A DNA stretch of 64,000 bases from Sipunculus nudus (GCA_026874595.1 CM049313.1:30192008-30256007); one strand, 5' to 3'. Positions 1-12,836 are shown, numbered from the stretch's first letter. Notes: generated from the letters alone by a model not told the origin. Translations and numbers: made by a program.

Positions 1-152
1 GCAGATGTGTTGGTCTTGCACATAAATAGCTAGCAATAAAATTACCATCTTAAATCCTTAAGGTTAAGATCAATACACACATTTGTTGAGAGATTTACTA
101 TTCTCATTTGTCATTCCTCATACTTATTCATCCATTCCTTGTCCCCTTACAG

Positions 153-617
153 AAAATGGGCATCACACGGGAAGAAATACATTCCACTTACCTGTGCTAT
201 CAATTGATTAATAGCTGGCATGGCATACCTGTTGTTTCCACTCGTATGATTAACAATGACACAGTCCCCATACCTCAGCACGTTTATATATCGTTTTGGC
301 AATCATGGAAATTAAAACGCATGTTGCGTCACTGACTTCCTATTACGATTCTTACGATGAAACATCACGGCGTAGTGTATTTGGTTAACTTGTGTCCTAC
401 ACGGGAGGACCCCACTTCCTATGAAACGGACGTAGACAATAAAGTCGCTACAAATCCATTAAAAGTTCCGGGTCAGGCACTCAAAACAGCAATGTTTCCT
501 GCTGTACCTCCGTTCATGGCATCGTTGTCCACAATGTCCATGACGGATAATACACCGCATGCTACGTTGTATCCACTATCTGATAATGTATCATTAGATG
601 GTGCAATATCACGTTGA
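153..617 (+). other. Possible degraded terminal exon (very uncertain)
   Basis: A polypyrimidine stretch ends in ttacag at 147-152, and the frame that follows is open to 617 apart from one TGA at 333-335. The second half (357-617) encodes 86 residues rich in Ser, Thr and Pro, with no domain I recognise. Base composition is less AT-rich than the 3' side, which becomes strongly AT-rich right after the stop at 615-617, as at an exon/3'UTR border. An alternative frame (305-388, starting at an ATG) encodes a short Tyr/Asp/Ser-rich stretch. It could be the end of a host gene lying to the left, a pseudogene or chance. There is no family assignment. Confidence 0.2.
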
Positions 618-619
618 GG

Positions 620-2465
620 TTATTTACTTATGTGGCGTCTATTTAGAAAATTGTCGCTATATGTATATGTATATATATCTTTGTTATATGATACTGTCTT
701 TTATGATATTTCTTGATAATACATGACATAGGTAGCATTAATCTTGTTGTTACGATTGTACATATATATATTCTTATTGTTCCTTAATACGTGCATATTG
801 AAAAAAAAAAAAAACAATGAAAAAAAAATGTACAAAAGCTTTAAAATCACTAAAGAAAAAGGCTGTTTGACTACTAGTATGTATAATTTTTGCCTCTTTG
901 CAAATAAGCCATGCATATATCTGTATACTTATTATCCCTTATCATTATATCTTATGTGTAGTTAATCATCACTATATACCATGTGTAGATCTCATTGATG
1001 TATATTTATCCTGCATTATATTCTTATCATATTATGTATATTGGTCTTTTCATATGTATATTTAAATATATATATCTATATATGTATTTCCTTGTGATTG
1101 TACCTTCATGAAACTTATTGAATATTATCATACAATTAAGGGACAACTATTTTACCTTCTTGCTGTGTTACGATAAGATGTACTCCAACACACACAAAAA
1201 AATATATAAAAACAAAAAACAAACCCACTAGCATACTAGAGATAGCTACTAGTATATTGTATTATCCATGTTTCCTGATACTATATTGATGTTTATGGAT
1301 TGTACTGCCGCTGCAGCCAGTACTTTGATGCAATTTTTCATGTTATACTATTGATACTTCTTGTATTTTATATATGTCTATCATTATGATCATTATTGTT
1401 ATTATACATATATTCACCGATTTATCCTATTATTCTTGCTTACATTGTTCTAATGTTGTACACATTGTCCCCAGTGTGTTTTTCATTTTCCTGTGTATTT
1501 GACCCGGAGTTCAAATTTTGAGCCCCAGGGATATGTTATGTGGTAAGAGGTGTTAATATCTATTATAATTAATTACTGATTTTAACGCAATATTTTGGTA
1601 CACATAAGATCAGTTACCAGTTCAGCAGATGGAAAGACAGATAGATCGACAGAGAGAAATGATAATAGCCTAAATTGGTGTACCAACGCATTGTCTACCA
1701 TTGTAAGACAGGTGTTTGGATTCCGATCTCCATATGTCGGTTAGCATATAGGTTTAGAAAAGAAGCTGATAAATGAGTATTTTAATGGACATAAATTCTG
1801 AATGCAGACAACCAGTGATTACTATAGACTGGTATAATTGTTATAGCCATGTGAATGTAAACTTAATCAAGTAAGCCAAAATAGATTCTGTTATTATAGG
1901 CATCAGCAGAAGCCAGGTTTAGATCTGGATGACAGTGTAAAATGATATAAAAGTCAAAGGTACGGTGAATACCGGCCTGCGCATGAGGCAGTAATTTAGG
2001 ACAGGAAAAATGTACCAAAAGTGAGTCAGTAAGTAGCTGGGTCACACAGAATTGATCAGGAGACAAATATGTACCCTGAATATATTAATGACAGGAATAT
2101 AATGATATTACATGAGTTTTAGGTAAAACAAGGAAAAAGTTTGTGCGTAGGCGAAAGCCGAAGCCATATATGGTTATCTAAACATTCAGGTGCATCATAA
2201 TGATACATATCCAATATCCAATAGAAAAAGTGTAAGATGATGTAAAGGTTTGTGACGTAGTAATACTGATACAAAATCCTGTGTTGGGCTGGGAACTGGC
2301 AGACAGACCCACGCCATCATCAACATGTAAACCAAGACAACTGGAAATAAAACAGCACAATATCCAACTTGGACTGTCTCAGTTATTCACCTGACGCGCC
2401 GTGTGACTGTGTTATGGCCAGGGAAGAACTCCCCTAATTCCCCGTTGTAACACATGTACAGTTGA
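620..2465. other. AT-rich sequence without recognisable gene
   Basis: Only short open frames of chance length are present. There are A-tracts near 800-830 and 1195-1220 and several AATAAA-like strings, so part of it could be 3' UTR of the doubtful exon on the left. I see no repeat family used elsewhere in the window. Confidence 0.5.
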
Positions 2466-2468
2466 CAG

Positions 2469-2504
2469 ACGCCGCCATACCATCGTATTCGCTCACAGGT
2501 TTTT
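2469..2504 (-). repeat. D-family 5' terminus remnant
   Basis: The string gacgccgcc..ccatcgta..gctcacaggtt is a degraded version of the D-family end seen at 57341-57375 and, inverted, at 28080-28115. Only the terminal ~35 bp can be recognised. The sequence to the left is not D-like. Confidence 0.5.
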
Positions 2505-2510
2505 TAATCT

Positions 2511-2563
2511 GGCCTAGGCCGAATCAGAATTTCAATCTCGTCTAGGCGGATTTAAAATCCGCC
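2511..2563. other. Pair of short palindromes
   Basis: GGCCTAGGCC at 2511-2520 is a perfect 10-bp palindrome. At 2545-2563 two 9-bp arms (GGCGGATTT / AAATCCGCC) face each other across one A. They sit between a D-family remnant and a TA tract and have no assigned function. Confidence 0.6.
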
Positions 2564-2592
2564 TGGATTCTAATTTCGCCTGTTGCTACTGC

Positions 2593-2620
2593 ATATATAT
2601 ATATATATATATATATATAA
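2593..2620. repeat. (TA)n microsatellite
   Basis: Uninterrupted alternating T and A. Confidence 0.9.
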
Positions 2621-3129
2621 GATATCAATATGTAATACCCATCTTTTATTAATGTTTTATTTTGTTTCCTTAAATGTGTGGACACTGCCATTTAGCTCCT
2701 CCTTATGATTAACAAAACTATCACACTCGGCAATAACAACTGTAAGTAAAATGGTAATAGTTGAGATTTAACAAAAACAAATATCTGTCACATGCAACAT
2801 TAAAAGTATCTCACCTAAAAACATTAAATATTACAAAACAGATGTACAGATGTTAAGTTTCTGTAGGTAGTGGATCAGTAGAAGTACAAATGATTAAGTA
2901 ACACTTGAGAGAAATATATTACACCTTTTACACCCATATCTATTATGATATAATATTTCAGCTCTTTAATGATGTAGAACCAGTGCTTGACACATACCTC
3001 TGTAAAGATAAGTGGCAGCAAGTGTCCCCCCCCCTACTTTTGTTTATGGTAGAATTATTTTAATGAAGGTCAAAAAGATATTATAAACTTCAATGTATAT
3101 GTCCAATTAACATCTTAAAATAAATAGCT

Positions 3130-3138
3130 TTATATATT

Positions 3139-3172
<34 letters not shown>

Positions 3173-3201
3173 CATATATATATATACCTATATATATATA
3201 T

Positions 3202-3237
<36 letters not shown>

Positions 3238-3238
3238 G
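3130..3238. repeat. (TA)n-rich imperfect microsatellite
   Basis: About 110 bp of TA repeats with occasional G or C interruptions (tatatg, tacata). It can fold on itself over its whole length. Confidence 0.85.
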
Positions 3239-3652
3239 GTATTTTAGTGATTTATGCAGTCAATATTTTATATGTTCCAAGGAAACTGCCCTTATATGCT
3301 TCATACAGACCTAATATATTTTATTTTTCCAAAAAAAATGAAGGGGAGGCAACACACATCCAAAATCTCCATGCATAAAACACCAATCAAGCACGAATTG
3401 TTTGTTGATTGATGAAAGATATTTGGTACATGAAAGGTACACAGATGCATATATGGTCTGCCCCTTTGATATTCAGTGTATTGGTGTGTATTGTGCCCTT
3501 GTCTAACAGCAGCTGGTCCGAAGCACTTTTATGAAGTAAAATTTATAAATTTTATAGTAAAATTATATTATTTTTAGCATACGTATTATACACTTTGTAT
3601 TCTGAGAATTCTCAAAAATTTAGTACAGTGTTAAAACTCCATAATAACTATA

Positions 3653-3836
3653 AACAAGTGACCCATGGGTCATGACGCTCAGCTGACTGGGAAGGGATTC
3701 GCAAAAGGAAATTTTATCACCAGAATGGTAGTATATACCCATTCAACTGAAGCATCAAACAGATTAACCAACAGGCCAAGATTTAGTCTGTATTTATATA
3801 TCTCAAAAATTGAGAAAAATGTGTAAACTTTTAAAA
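3653..3836 (-). mobile_element. A-type element, 3' terminal fragment
   Basis: It begins with the conserved aacaag + TGACCCATGGGTCA palindrome + GCTCAGCTGACT module, which I interpret as the 3' terminus of the A superfamily. Homology is lost near the B-family end at 3837, so it is a fragment cut off by that element or by deletion. Confidence 0.6.
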
Positions 3837-4240
3837 CTAGAATACGGGTAACCGACAAGTGACTACATGTATCTGCCAAAATCGGATAGTGAGGCATGGA
3901 TTGAGTGGCAAGGGGAAATAGAGTAAGGTATGTTGCATATTAGCATGGATGTCTGCAGCCTAAATGTGTATGTAGGTTATGCCACCTACCACAAATCCAG
4001 AAATCTGTCCAAGTTATATACACCTGCAAAATTTTAGGCAGAAAAGTCAAACCACTACATGTATATGAGCGATTTTTGCCCATGGCAGACAAACAGAAGG
4101 ACTTGTGCAAAAATGGTGGCAGGTTGCGCCACCAATTTTGTGTCTGATTAAGAGCATTGTGAGATCTATACACATGCAAAATTTCAGGGGGATATGTCCA
4201 ACCAGTCCTGAGATATAAGCCTGAATGTCTGCAGCATTAA
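3837..4240 (-). mobile_element. B-family element, partial copy (B3)
   Basis: It starts with CTAGAATACGGGTA like B1 and B2. The first ~400 bp match them (gcatattagcatggatgtctgcagcc, aaaattttaggcagaaaagtcaaaccac). The hairpin arms are mutated compared with B1. The tandem core and the other terminus are absent. Confidence 0.7.
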
Positions 4241-4363
4241 CATAAATGTAGTACAGTATTACAGTAACTGTAATTCGTTATTATACCTTGCGCAGGGCCG
4301 CTGGCAGCAGTGAGGCTTGGTAGGCCATGGCCTCACCAATATTTTGGGCAAACAAGGATACAA

Positions 4364-6761
4364 AACAAGTGACCCATGGGTCATGAAGCTCAGCTGCCAA
4401 GCATGACCTGCGACATCATGGGCTGCAATTCACAACTTCTAGTAAAATTGTTGCAGAACCTATATGCCAATTTTGTTTAAACTTTCTACATTGCCATAAA
4501 TTCTTATCATATATGTCTGGTTAAAACATAGTGAATGATGGTCTGAGGCAAAATGTATGGTTGTTGAGCTATCAGGAACTAATCCCACAGCTTGCTCGAT
4601 ACCTGTCAGTCTCAAAAGGAATACCACACAGGCCACATTTAAGATCAAAATATAGCAAAAGATCAAGGAAATCCATGCAAGAATTATTGTGAAACGGGTG
4701 CTTCCATATTAATTTTTATTCAATACAAGCCAACTGCATGCACTGAGCTTTCATAAATGATGGTCATATTTATTAAGAAATCTTTGACCCAATGCAAGAT
4801 TACATTAATATACATCCCACTGCATTCACTTTATTAGTTCTTGAGATAATATGTTCTATAGGAATTTAAAGATGGCGTCCTAATGGCCATATTGGATTTC
4901 TGACAGGTCGGAAATTGAACAACAAACATCCTCTAAAAGGGACCAAACATCATAAAAAAATCACAGAAACTGTCCTGGCAAAAGGATTTCTAAAATGGCT
5001 ACCTGGCAGACATAATGGTTTTCTGGCAAGTCACACATCCTCCAATAAGACACTAAACTTGTAGCAATTGCTTCAAAGAATGTAACAGTTATGAATGTCC
5101 AAAACAATTCAAAAGGCATGATCAGGTTGGAGAGCTCTCATATCAGATTTATGAACATGCAAATGTAAAAAGTTCAAGTCCAATTTGTTTTAATTATCAG
5201 CTTGCTATTCAATGGGGTCAGCAGGGTAGGTAAACTGCAAAACCTAAAAGAAAAGAAATGCAGAAAGCATCACTAAGAGTCTTGTAATCAAATAAAGCCA
5301 TCCTAAATCCAGGTACAGACCCACATATTATCAGAACAAACACTTGCTGGTATATCTGATGATTTGTATAATAATATTCAGATATCTAGAAAACTAAGTT
5401 TATTGCTATGATTCCATGATATAAACTGCAAAATGTTCCCATCATTTTATAAATCAGTAGCTAAACTTAACACTTAACTCTCATAGTCTTAATGCCTGGC
5501 CAAAGCATTCCGGCAACAGTGTTTTTGTTATGCACTAATGATATATCCTTATCACTCCATGAGCTGATACAATAGGGAGTCATATTTCACAAGTGTCACT
5601 GACAATTATGGGCACATAGTGAGATGTACCAGTTGTGAGTGCCATATGGTTATATATACAAGAAAACAAGAAAAATAGAGATGGTCTACAAAATAAGTTA
5701 TTGTAAACATCCCTGACCTATGACCTTGGCCTTTTGCCCACATATCAACTGGATTCTTTCTAAATGATGGGTAACTACTAACCACTTACATCTGGCCGGG
5801 TGTAATTACTTAGCAACCAATGAGTGAATAACTTAGACCTGCAACCTTTAACCTCCTGACCAGCTGACCTCAAAATCAATTAGTTATTTCTTCATGCAAA
5901 AAGACCCATAAATATGAAGTTTGAATCAAATTCAGTGATACATAGATGTGGCATATGTGAAAGACTGAAGGTTTGGGTTGAACAGTTTCACTTGAAATAT
6001 GTTCACAAGCATTTAGAACAATATTGTGACCTTGACCTTTGACCTTTTGAACTCAACATCAATAGGCTTCTTCTCCTATTGGTAGGTAAGCCATATATGA
6101 CAGATGGAAAGTATAGATTGAAAAGTTTGCTGAAAATGACTCCATGCAAGAAGAGGGTGCTGTGAACTTGACCTTTGACCTCAAAATCAACAGGTCTTTT
6201 CCCCTGTAGGCAGAGAAGCGATATCAGTGCTGAAAGGTTTGGAATGAAAGGTCTAGCTTGAAATGTGTCCACAACCTTTTCAAAGAAGTGGATCCTGTGA
6301 CCCTAACCTTTGACCTTGTGACCTCAACATCTATAGGATTCTTCTCCCACTTAGTAGGTGAGCTATATGTAAAAGATGAAAGAATTGGGATGAAAGGTTT
6401 GGCTTAAAATGCATCCTGAGGCTTTTCAAAGAAGTTGGTTCTGTGACCTTGACCTTTGACCTTGTGACCTCAAAATAATTATGGTTCTTCCCCTGTTGGT
6501 AGGTGAGCTGTATGTGAAAGATGGAAGGTTTGGGATGAAAATTTTGGCAAAAAGAATTATTTCTGGGGGGTGCGAATTCGAGAATATAGGTCGCAGTGAC
6601 CTAATTTCAGGTTTGCAAGGAGATCTTTTTAGAACCTCTAAGACTGCATAGGGTTCTTGGCCCTAGCCCCTATGGTTACGATTTGTGCCCTGCTAACGGC
6701 CAGAGGGACAGACAAAGACCCATCGCTATAGCCCAGCATGACTGAAAGTCAGCTGAGCTAA
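4364..6761 (-). mobile_element. A-family minisatellite-cored element (A1)
   Basis: This is the first of three near full-length A copies (with 13044-16592 and 21965-24392). The left end is aacaag plus the palindrome TGACCCATGGGTCA and GCTCAG. The right end is ..AGTCAGCTGAGCTAA preceded by a stem-loop around GACTGAAAGTC. The inner arms GCTCAGCTGACT (family consensus) and AGTCAGCTGAGC are inverted repeats. The right half contains ~140-bp tandem units, each with TGACCTTTGACC-type motifs (6030, 6170, 6300, 6445). The open frames inside are short and only mirror the repeat unit, so there is no transposase. A1 is the most diverged of the three copies and lacks most of the GGAC-rich tract seen in A2 and A3. 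Confidence 0.8.
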
Positions 6762-7131
6762 AAAAACACACCCTCTCCCTCAGCAACACAATGAAATAGT
6801 ACCTCTATGACCAGTGTCTTCATGCACTGGTACTGTACTAATGTTGACAATTCAACTAAGAAGTTTCTACAAGTTGTCCATCAGTCTTTGTCCAGACTTG
6901 GCTACTCATCTGATACAGTCATACTGATTAAAGGCGGATAGAAACACACTTGCACAGGCCATATATATTTATATTTCTTACTTCGCCAGGACAAAACCGC
7001 CAGGACAGTGTTTTGTTTAAACTGGTTGCTAAAATGAGTGGTTGTTTAAACACAAGACCAGGATGCACTGGGTTGTCAACAACCCGCTTGTTTGTTGCCA
7101 AGTCTGGCCTATGTTATTTAAATTATTTAAA

Positions 7132-9113
7132 CTAGAATACGGGTAGTCGACAAGCGACTACTTGTATCCGCCTAAATCAGAGTGGAACGGGTGAAGTGTT
7201 GCATATTAGCATGGATGTCTGCAGCCAAATTGTGTATGTAGGTTGCGCTACCTACCAAAAAATCCAGAAAGCCGTCCAAGTTGTATACATATGCAAAATT
7301 TAAGGCAGATAAGTCAAACCACATTGTATATGAGCGATTTTTGCCCTTGGCAGACAAACAAATGGATGCTGTGCAAAAAAGGGTTGCAGGTGGTGCCACC
7401 AGTTTAGCGTATGATAAAGAGCTTTGTGAGAACTATACACATGCAAAACTTTGGCCCAATCGGTCAAACGGTTCCCAAGATGAGCTTGGATATCTGCTGC
7501 ATAAACTAGAATGCAGGTGGCGCCACCTGTCATAAAATCAAGAGAGCTGTCGGGGATGTATAAACTTGCAAAATTTTAGGCAGATATGTCAAACCACTGC
7601 CGAGATATGAGTGATTTTATCCCATGGCAGACAAACAGACGGGAGCTGTGCAAACATGGCTGCAGGTGGTGCCACCAGTTTTGCGTATGATAAAGAGCTA
7701 TATGAGATTTATACACATGCAAAATTTCGGCCCAATCGGTCAAACGGTTCCCTAGATATGAGCTTGGATGTCTGCAGCGTAAACTTGATTGTAGGTGGCG
7801 CCACCTGTCATAAAATCAGAAAAGCTATCCAGGATGTATAAGCATGCCGAATTTCAGGTGAATTAGTCAAACCACTGCAGAGATATGAGTGATTTTAACC
7901 CAAGGCAGACGAACAGATGGACACTGTGCAAACATGGTTGCAGGTGGCACCACCATTTTTTGTGTATGTTATAAAGCTCTCCAAGGGCTACATTTGTGCA
8001 AAAAAATTTTCCTGATTTGTCAAACGGTTCCTGAGATATGAGCTTGGATGTCTGCAGCATAAACGTGAATGTAGGTGGCGCCACCTGTCATAAAATCAGA
8101 AAAGCTATCCAGGATGTATACGCATGCCAAATTTCAGGTGAATTAGTCAAGTCACTGCAGAGATATGAGTGATTTTAACCTAAGGCAGACAAACAGATGG
8201 ACACTGTGCAAACATGGTTGCAGGTGGCGCCACCATTTTTGGTGTATGTTATAAAGCTCTCCAAGGGCTACATTTGTGCAAAAGAATTTTCCTGATCGGT
8301 CAAACGGTTCCCGAGATATGAGCTTGGATGTCTGCAGTGTAAACGTGAATGTAGGTGGCGCCACCTGTCATAAAATCAGAAAAGCTATCCAGGATGTATA
8401 CGCATGCCAAATTTCAGGTGAATTAGTCAAGTCACTGCAGAGATATGAGTGATTTTAACCCAAGGCCGACGAACAGATGGACACTGTGCAAACATGGTTG
8501 CAGGTGGCGCCACCATTTTTGGTGTATGTTATAAAGCTCTCCAAGGGCTACATTTGTGCAAAAGAATTTTCCTGATCGGTCAAACGGTTCCCGAGATATG
8601 AGCTTGGATGTCTGCAGCGTAAACGTGAATGTAGGTGGCGCCACCTGTCATAAAATCAGAAAAGCTATCCAGGATGTTTACGCATGCTGAATTTAAGGTG
8701 AATTAGTCAAGTCACTGCAGAGATATGAGTGATTTTAACCCAAGGCAGACGAACAGATGGACACTGTGCAAACATGGTTGCAGGTGGCGCCACCATTTTT
8801 GGTGTATGTTATAAAGCTCTCCGAGGGCTACATTTGTGCAAAAAAATTTTCCTGATCGGTCAAACGGTTCCCGAGATATGTGGGTTTATGTGTGGAAACA
8901 GACGCACAAACGGACGCAGAGCGCAGAGGAAAGGTCAGAGGTCAAAACAAAATCGGGGCGCAGCAGTTCACATGTGACCCGAACATAATCCCGGGTTTCG
9001 GAAAAAATTCCGCCCAGCGGTTACAGAGGAGTTCTCCGGACACCTACGCGGCGGCGGCGGCGGCGGCCAGCTGAAAACATAGTATCCGCAAAACTCTGTT
9101 TTGACGGATACAA
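7132..9113 (-). mobile_element. B-family minisatellite-cored element, full length (B1)
   Basis: The left end CTAG + 7 nt + hairpin (GTAGTCG, loop ACAAG, CGACTAC at 7143-7161) reads on the minus strand as hairpin, short spacer, CTAG followed by T. That is the canonical Helitron-type 3' end. The right end, read on the minus strand, starts TTGTATCCG, and its inverted copy CGGATACAA lies just inside the left hairpin. A GCG-repeat tract (9048-9067) lies about 45 bp from the right end. The core holds ~280-bp tandem units. No coding capacity is visible; open frames are repeat shadows. Confidence 0.8.
7470..8900. repeat. ~280-bp tandem repeat core of B1
   Basis: Units recur at 7794, 8073, 8353 and 8633 (spacing 279-280 bp), with more diverged units on the left. 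Each unit has two copies of the 12-bp palindrome GGTGGCGCCACC or a one-base variant, and a conserved gagatatgagcttggatgtc segment. The two central units are almost identical, which suggests recent amplification. Confidence 0.9.
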
Positions 9114-9199
9114 TAAGCTTTATTAATGAACAAACTAACCCCTGACAGTGTGCAGAGTGGTGGAAATAACCCCTGACCAGAATCTGGTTCAGCCACCAA

Positions 9200-9580
9200 T
9201 CTGCCAAAGGACTTTGTGGAAACCACACGTTTCACTACACCGGTCTATTTTCATCATCAGGTGAGAAATTGTTTCATTCCTTTAGTTTCTTACAGTTGCC
9301 TTGATAATTTCAGTCATTCATTCCCTTTACTTCCTATATTTCATCTAGTAACAGGTCTTAAGACTTGCAAAGTCATATTTTAGTGTTTTGTATATAATGG
9401 TACATATTGCCTTCAACTGTTTTCTATGTGTTTCTGTGTTTAAACTCTGTATCGCTTATATGTAATATATTTTGACCGCTAGTATTAATATTCATCAGGT
9501 AACTGTGTATATAAGACTCTGCCATAGGACTTTGTTGAAACCACACGTTTCACTACATTAGTCTATTTTCATCAGCAGGT
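9200..9580 (+). repeat. 63-bp direct repeat pair flanking ~255 bp
   Basis: 9200-9262 and 9518-9580 match except for a few bases (tctgcc..ggactttgt..gaaaccacacg...catcaggt). The left copy starts about 90 bp after the B1 right end. It may be a local duplication or the flanks of an unrecognised insertion. Confidence 0.75.
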
Positions 9581-10480
9581 CCATTAAAGGAGTTCAATGA
9601 CAATCATCATTTGTCCTTGTTTGTTCTGAGAGTGGTCCTGATCGGTGACGATGAATTCCTGCAACATCTGTCTGAGCCCCGCATTGGAGCTGGACCATTA
9701 CATACTTACATATATATATATATATAAAAGGGTTTATAAGTTGGATATATATGCTACAGACTTCTGTTTGTCGGAAGTGTCTAAATGCTTCATTCACCTG
9801 TTAAAAATTGGTCATTTGCTTACATGGTTTATATCAAACTGTGCAGTCAGTACAAGCCTACAGCTTTAATTGGCTTATGTAATATTTCTGGGCTGGTTCT
9901 TCTTATTCCCAAATGGTGACATTCTTGTAATTTTGTACAGTCAAGGTCAGATGGATAATAAGCAAAAGGAAAACAGTAGGCCTACCTCATTCCAGAAAAC
10001 TTTGTTAGTATTTACAATTTTAATGTTCCCTGGATCAATCACTATTTGTCTGAGTTAGAATCACATTTCAGGACCTAGAAATGGTTGCCACATCTAGGCA
10101 AAACTTTATTCCATTTAGGCAACATGGTCATAGTGCAACCCCGAATGGATGTATTGCAGTATTGTTACACTGTTCCATAAAGGCCTATGTATTAAAGATA
10201 CACCTCCTTCTTTTGTAACATTTTCATGAGTAAATGCATGTTTGAAATGATTCAAAAGAAGTTGGAACCCCTTTGATTTATACACAATGCCAAAAAACAT
10301 TTTTACTGGTTAAGTGTGTGAAAGGGATCTGACTGCTGTTGACGAATTATACAGTGTCTCCAAGAAACATGTCGGAAAGTAACTCTTTTTACTTTGTTTT
10401 TGCTACATTTTGCAAACTATTGCACCAGCTCAAATATTTTAACATGCAACAGTCATACACAGAGTCAATTTACAAGCATG
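9581..10480. other. Unassigned sequence
   Basis: No gene, family repeat or long palindrome is recognised. A short TA tract sits near 9708-9725. Confidence 0.5.
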
Positions 10481-10540
10481 TTTTTACAAGTACCTTTCCA
10501 TGAAGGACTTTTTTTACGAGTACCTTTCCATGAAGGACTT
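10481..10540 (+). repeat. Tandem duplication of a 30-bp unit
   Basis: 10481-10510 and 10511-10540 are identical except for one base (tttttac[a/g]agtacctttcc). Confidence 0.95.
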
Positions 10541-10874
10541 TTAAGTGGAGGGGAAAATTAACACAGTACGTATCATATAATTAAAGAATGTAAATAAATT
10601 GTTATTTATAGCACTATAGATCCTATTCTGGTCAATGAGTTTTATGCAGATGATCTTCAGTCAAGGTCAGCGGTGCTAAAGCACTTCTCTCTGAAGTTGT
10701 AAAGTCAGCTAAATTGATCAGCAATGCAAGTAGTGAGTGTTTGTTCAATTGTCTTCAAAAGAGTGAAAATGTACCTGCTTTCAACCCAGGAATGTATCCA
10801 GGATTTTTTCTGGGCGGGTCATGATCATAATATTTTGGACCTTTTCCAAGGGCCTGCGCAGGATTTTAGCCAAA

Positions 10875-10895
10875 GGGGGGGGGGGGGGGGGGGGG
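10875..10895 (+). repeat. Poly-G tract
   Basis: About 20 consecutive G. Similar G or C runs occur at 12478-12490, 13012-13027, 21448-21462, 25145-25154, 28669-28678, 33903-33914, 34550-34560 and 54245-54273. Confidence 0.95.
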
Positions 10896-10998
10896 AAGCT
10901 CACATGTAAATGCGAGGAATACTATAAAGTGGGAACCCCCTCCCAAGGTGAATGAGTTAAAAAATGTACATTATCTTTGGACTAAAGCTAAATGTTAA

Positions 10999-11474
10999 TC
11001 AAGGTTGCCAGCGGTCAGGGAAAAACTGGAAAATTCTTTGATATTTTGGGAAATCAGGGAAAAGTCAGGGAATTTTTAATGGCTGTGGCGGTCACATTTA
11101 GTTATCATGATGAAAGAGTTTGGCATCTCTGATAAAAATGTGGTTAGTTTGAAGGATTTACTCTAGTTTTCTTTAAAATTTTTGTACAAAAATCTAAGTC
11201 TGACAATGCAGAGAATGGATACACAATATATAACACCAACAATTAATGATCGATCGATTCTGTTCATGAGCAGTGAAATATAGAAAGCAGGATCTGATGT
11301 ATGATTCTGATGTTCTATACATTTTTCCACTGAAGCTCTAGCTGTAAAATGATGTTTTTGAAACCAAATTAATAATTTTTGCAATGATTTATACTTGAAA
11401 CCTAACTGAAAGTCATGGAATAGTCAGGGAAAAGTCAGGGAATTTAGTCAGAGTTAATTGCTGGCACCCTGTTA
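10999..11474. mobile_element. Possible small TIR element with gtcaggga motifs
   Basis: Left CAAGGTTGCCAGC and right GCTGGCACCCTG are inverted near-matches. Both ends carry repeated gtcagggaaaa and cagggaattt strings in the same orientation. The CAGGGTGCCAGC form is hAT-like, but no 8-bp target duplication is visible, so this is tentative. Confidence 0.35.
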
Positions 11475-12804
11475 TCCATGCGCCCACCCCTGTTAGTTAA
11501 AAAGTCAAAATGTGAAAGAATAATAACATAGTTTGTTGCTTGTAGCTCAAAGATAAACATTATAAACATGTAATTTCAGTATAAGCAAGGGCTTAAAGCT
11601 TTATCGTGTTCCTTATAAAGAATTTTTTTGTGTTTTTTTTTTTGTGGCAAATGAGGACTATGTTGCTAATTTGTTCCCTTGCTCTGCTTTCTTAAAATCA
11701 AAGAATATTTTACGGTATTGAAAAATGATGTCTTTTGTGTAGATAACATGCACAATTTTTTAACTGAATTTTGTATTTTTCCTGAAAAGTTTGCACATTT
11801 CCACACATATTCTATCCCAACCAATATTAAACATCTGGCCCATTGGCCATGACACTCAGGACCTTTGTTAATATTACATTAGAAGATTCTAGGCCCAACA
11901 GATACAATTGGTGCCCTGTCTGGATGTTCTAAATCATGCATGTCTTTGGCCTGTAGGTCTCAGTAAAAAGCCTTATTTCATCTTTCCCAGGATTTTTGCC
12001 TAGAACCTGCCTGTGTTGCGTTTGAAGATTCTAAACCTAACAGATACGGTTTCTGCTCAAATGACTGCTCAGAGATTGTGTGAGAAGTCTAAAATTTGGT
12101 GTTTGGATTCTATTTTTCTCAATCAATACATATATACAGGCTGTTTACAGGCACAAACACTAGGTAAGCTACTTGTGACCAATAGTTTGCCCAGGCTGTT
12201 CTCATGCTGTTCTTTATTGTGTTCAACAGTTGTGCATGAAAAGTGGCCTAAACTTTTGATCAAGAAAACAAAAGCAAGCTAGCCTAGGTCACAGGTCCAA
12301 TGTTGTTGTTCAAAATACAAAGCCTCAGTTTCTACTTGTTTTTGCCTATGCACAGAGTCAGAACTACTTTGCCTCAGGGGTGACAATCAATGCTCTCAAC
12401 CATCAATATTTTTTAGACAAACTTTAAACCATGACAGGTAAATTACTCGGAATAATAATCCAATGACACCAATTGACCCCCCCTCCCCCCTCTGCAAAAA
12501 TTCCTGGATCTGCGCCTGTTGGTAATGTGGCTATTCGATCAAATTATAAAGATTAATTTAAAAGCAGTGATTTTTTTTCAGTGATGGCTTTTTTTTCAGT
12601 TTTCTGGATATAATATGTTGATGTTCTGAATTTGACTGAAGTTAGATAAACCACGGCGGAATTCAACACCACACACTGACGTTACCTGAACCAATTACAG
12701 AACCTGTATCGAATGTGTAACAGTCAGGACTGTTGTGCCCCATACATAACACAAAATGAACTATGCATGAGCAGCAGCTTCCGATGAGGATTTTGTTTGT
12801 CCAA

Positions 12805-12836
12805 CCAAGGAGTTTATAGGACTATAAACTCCTTGG
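12805..12836. other. Perfect hairpin, 15-bp arms, 2-nt loop
   Basis: CCAAGGAGTTTATAG faces its exact reverse complement across only GA. No transcription unit is recognisable around it. The near-zero loop suggests a local inversion or snap-back duplication, or the junction of a foldback element. Confidence 0.9.

Larger units (their letters stand above)
10786..12518. mobile_element. Candidate element with facing ATCCAGGA ends
   Basis: The left side has CAGGAATGTATCCAGGATTTTT followed by a G tract. The right side has a C tract followed by AAAAATTCCTGGATCTGCGCCTG. Read inverted, the two match at ATCCAGGA(A/T)TTTTT and in the adjacent homopolymer. No target duplication was found, so the pairing may be fortuitous or may join two separate fragments. 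Confidence 0.3.

Noticed and set aside
7200-8900. CRISPR-like interpretation of the B1 tandem array
   Set aside because: Units are ~280 bp with no unique spacers, and the sequence is eukaryotic repeat DNA.
10786-12518. A confident DNA transposon defined by ATCCAGGA ends
   Set aside because: Only short matching ends beside homopolymer runs, no target duplication and no internal homology to other copies. Left as a low-confidence candidate.
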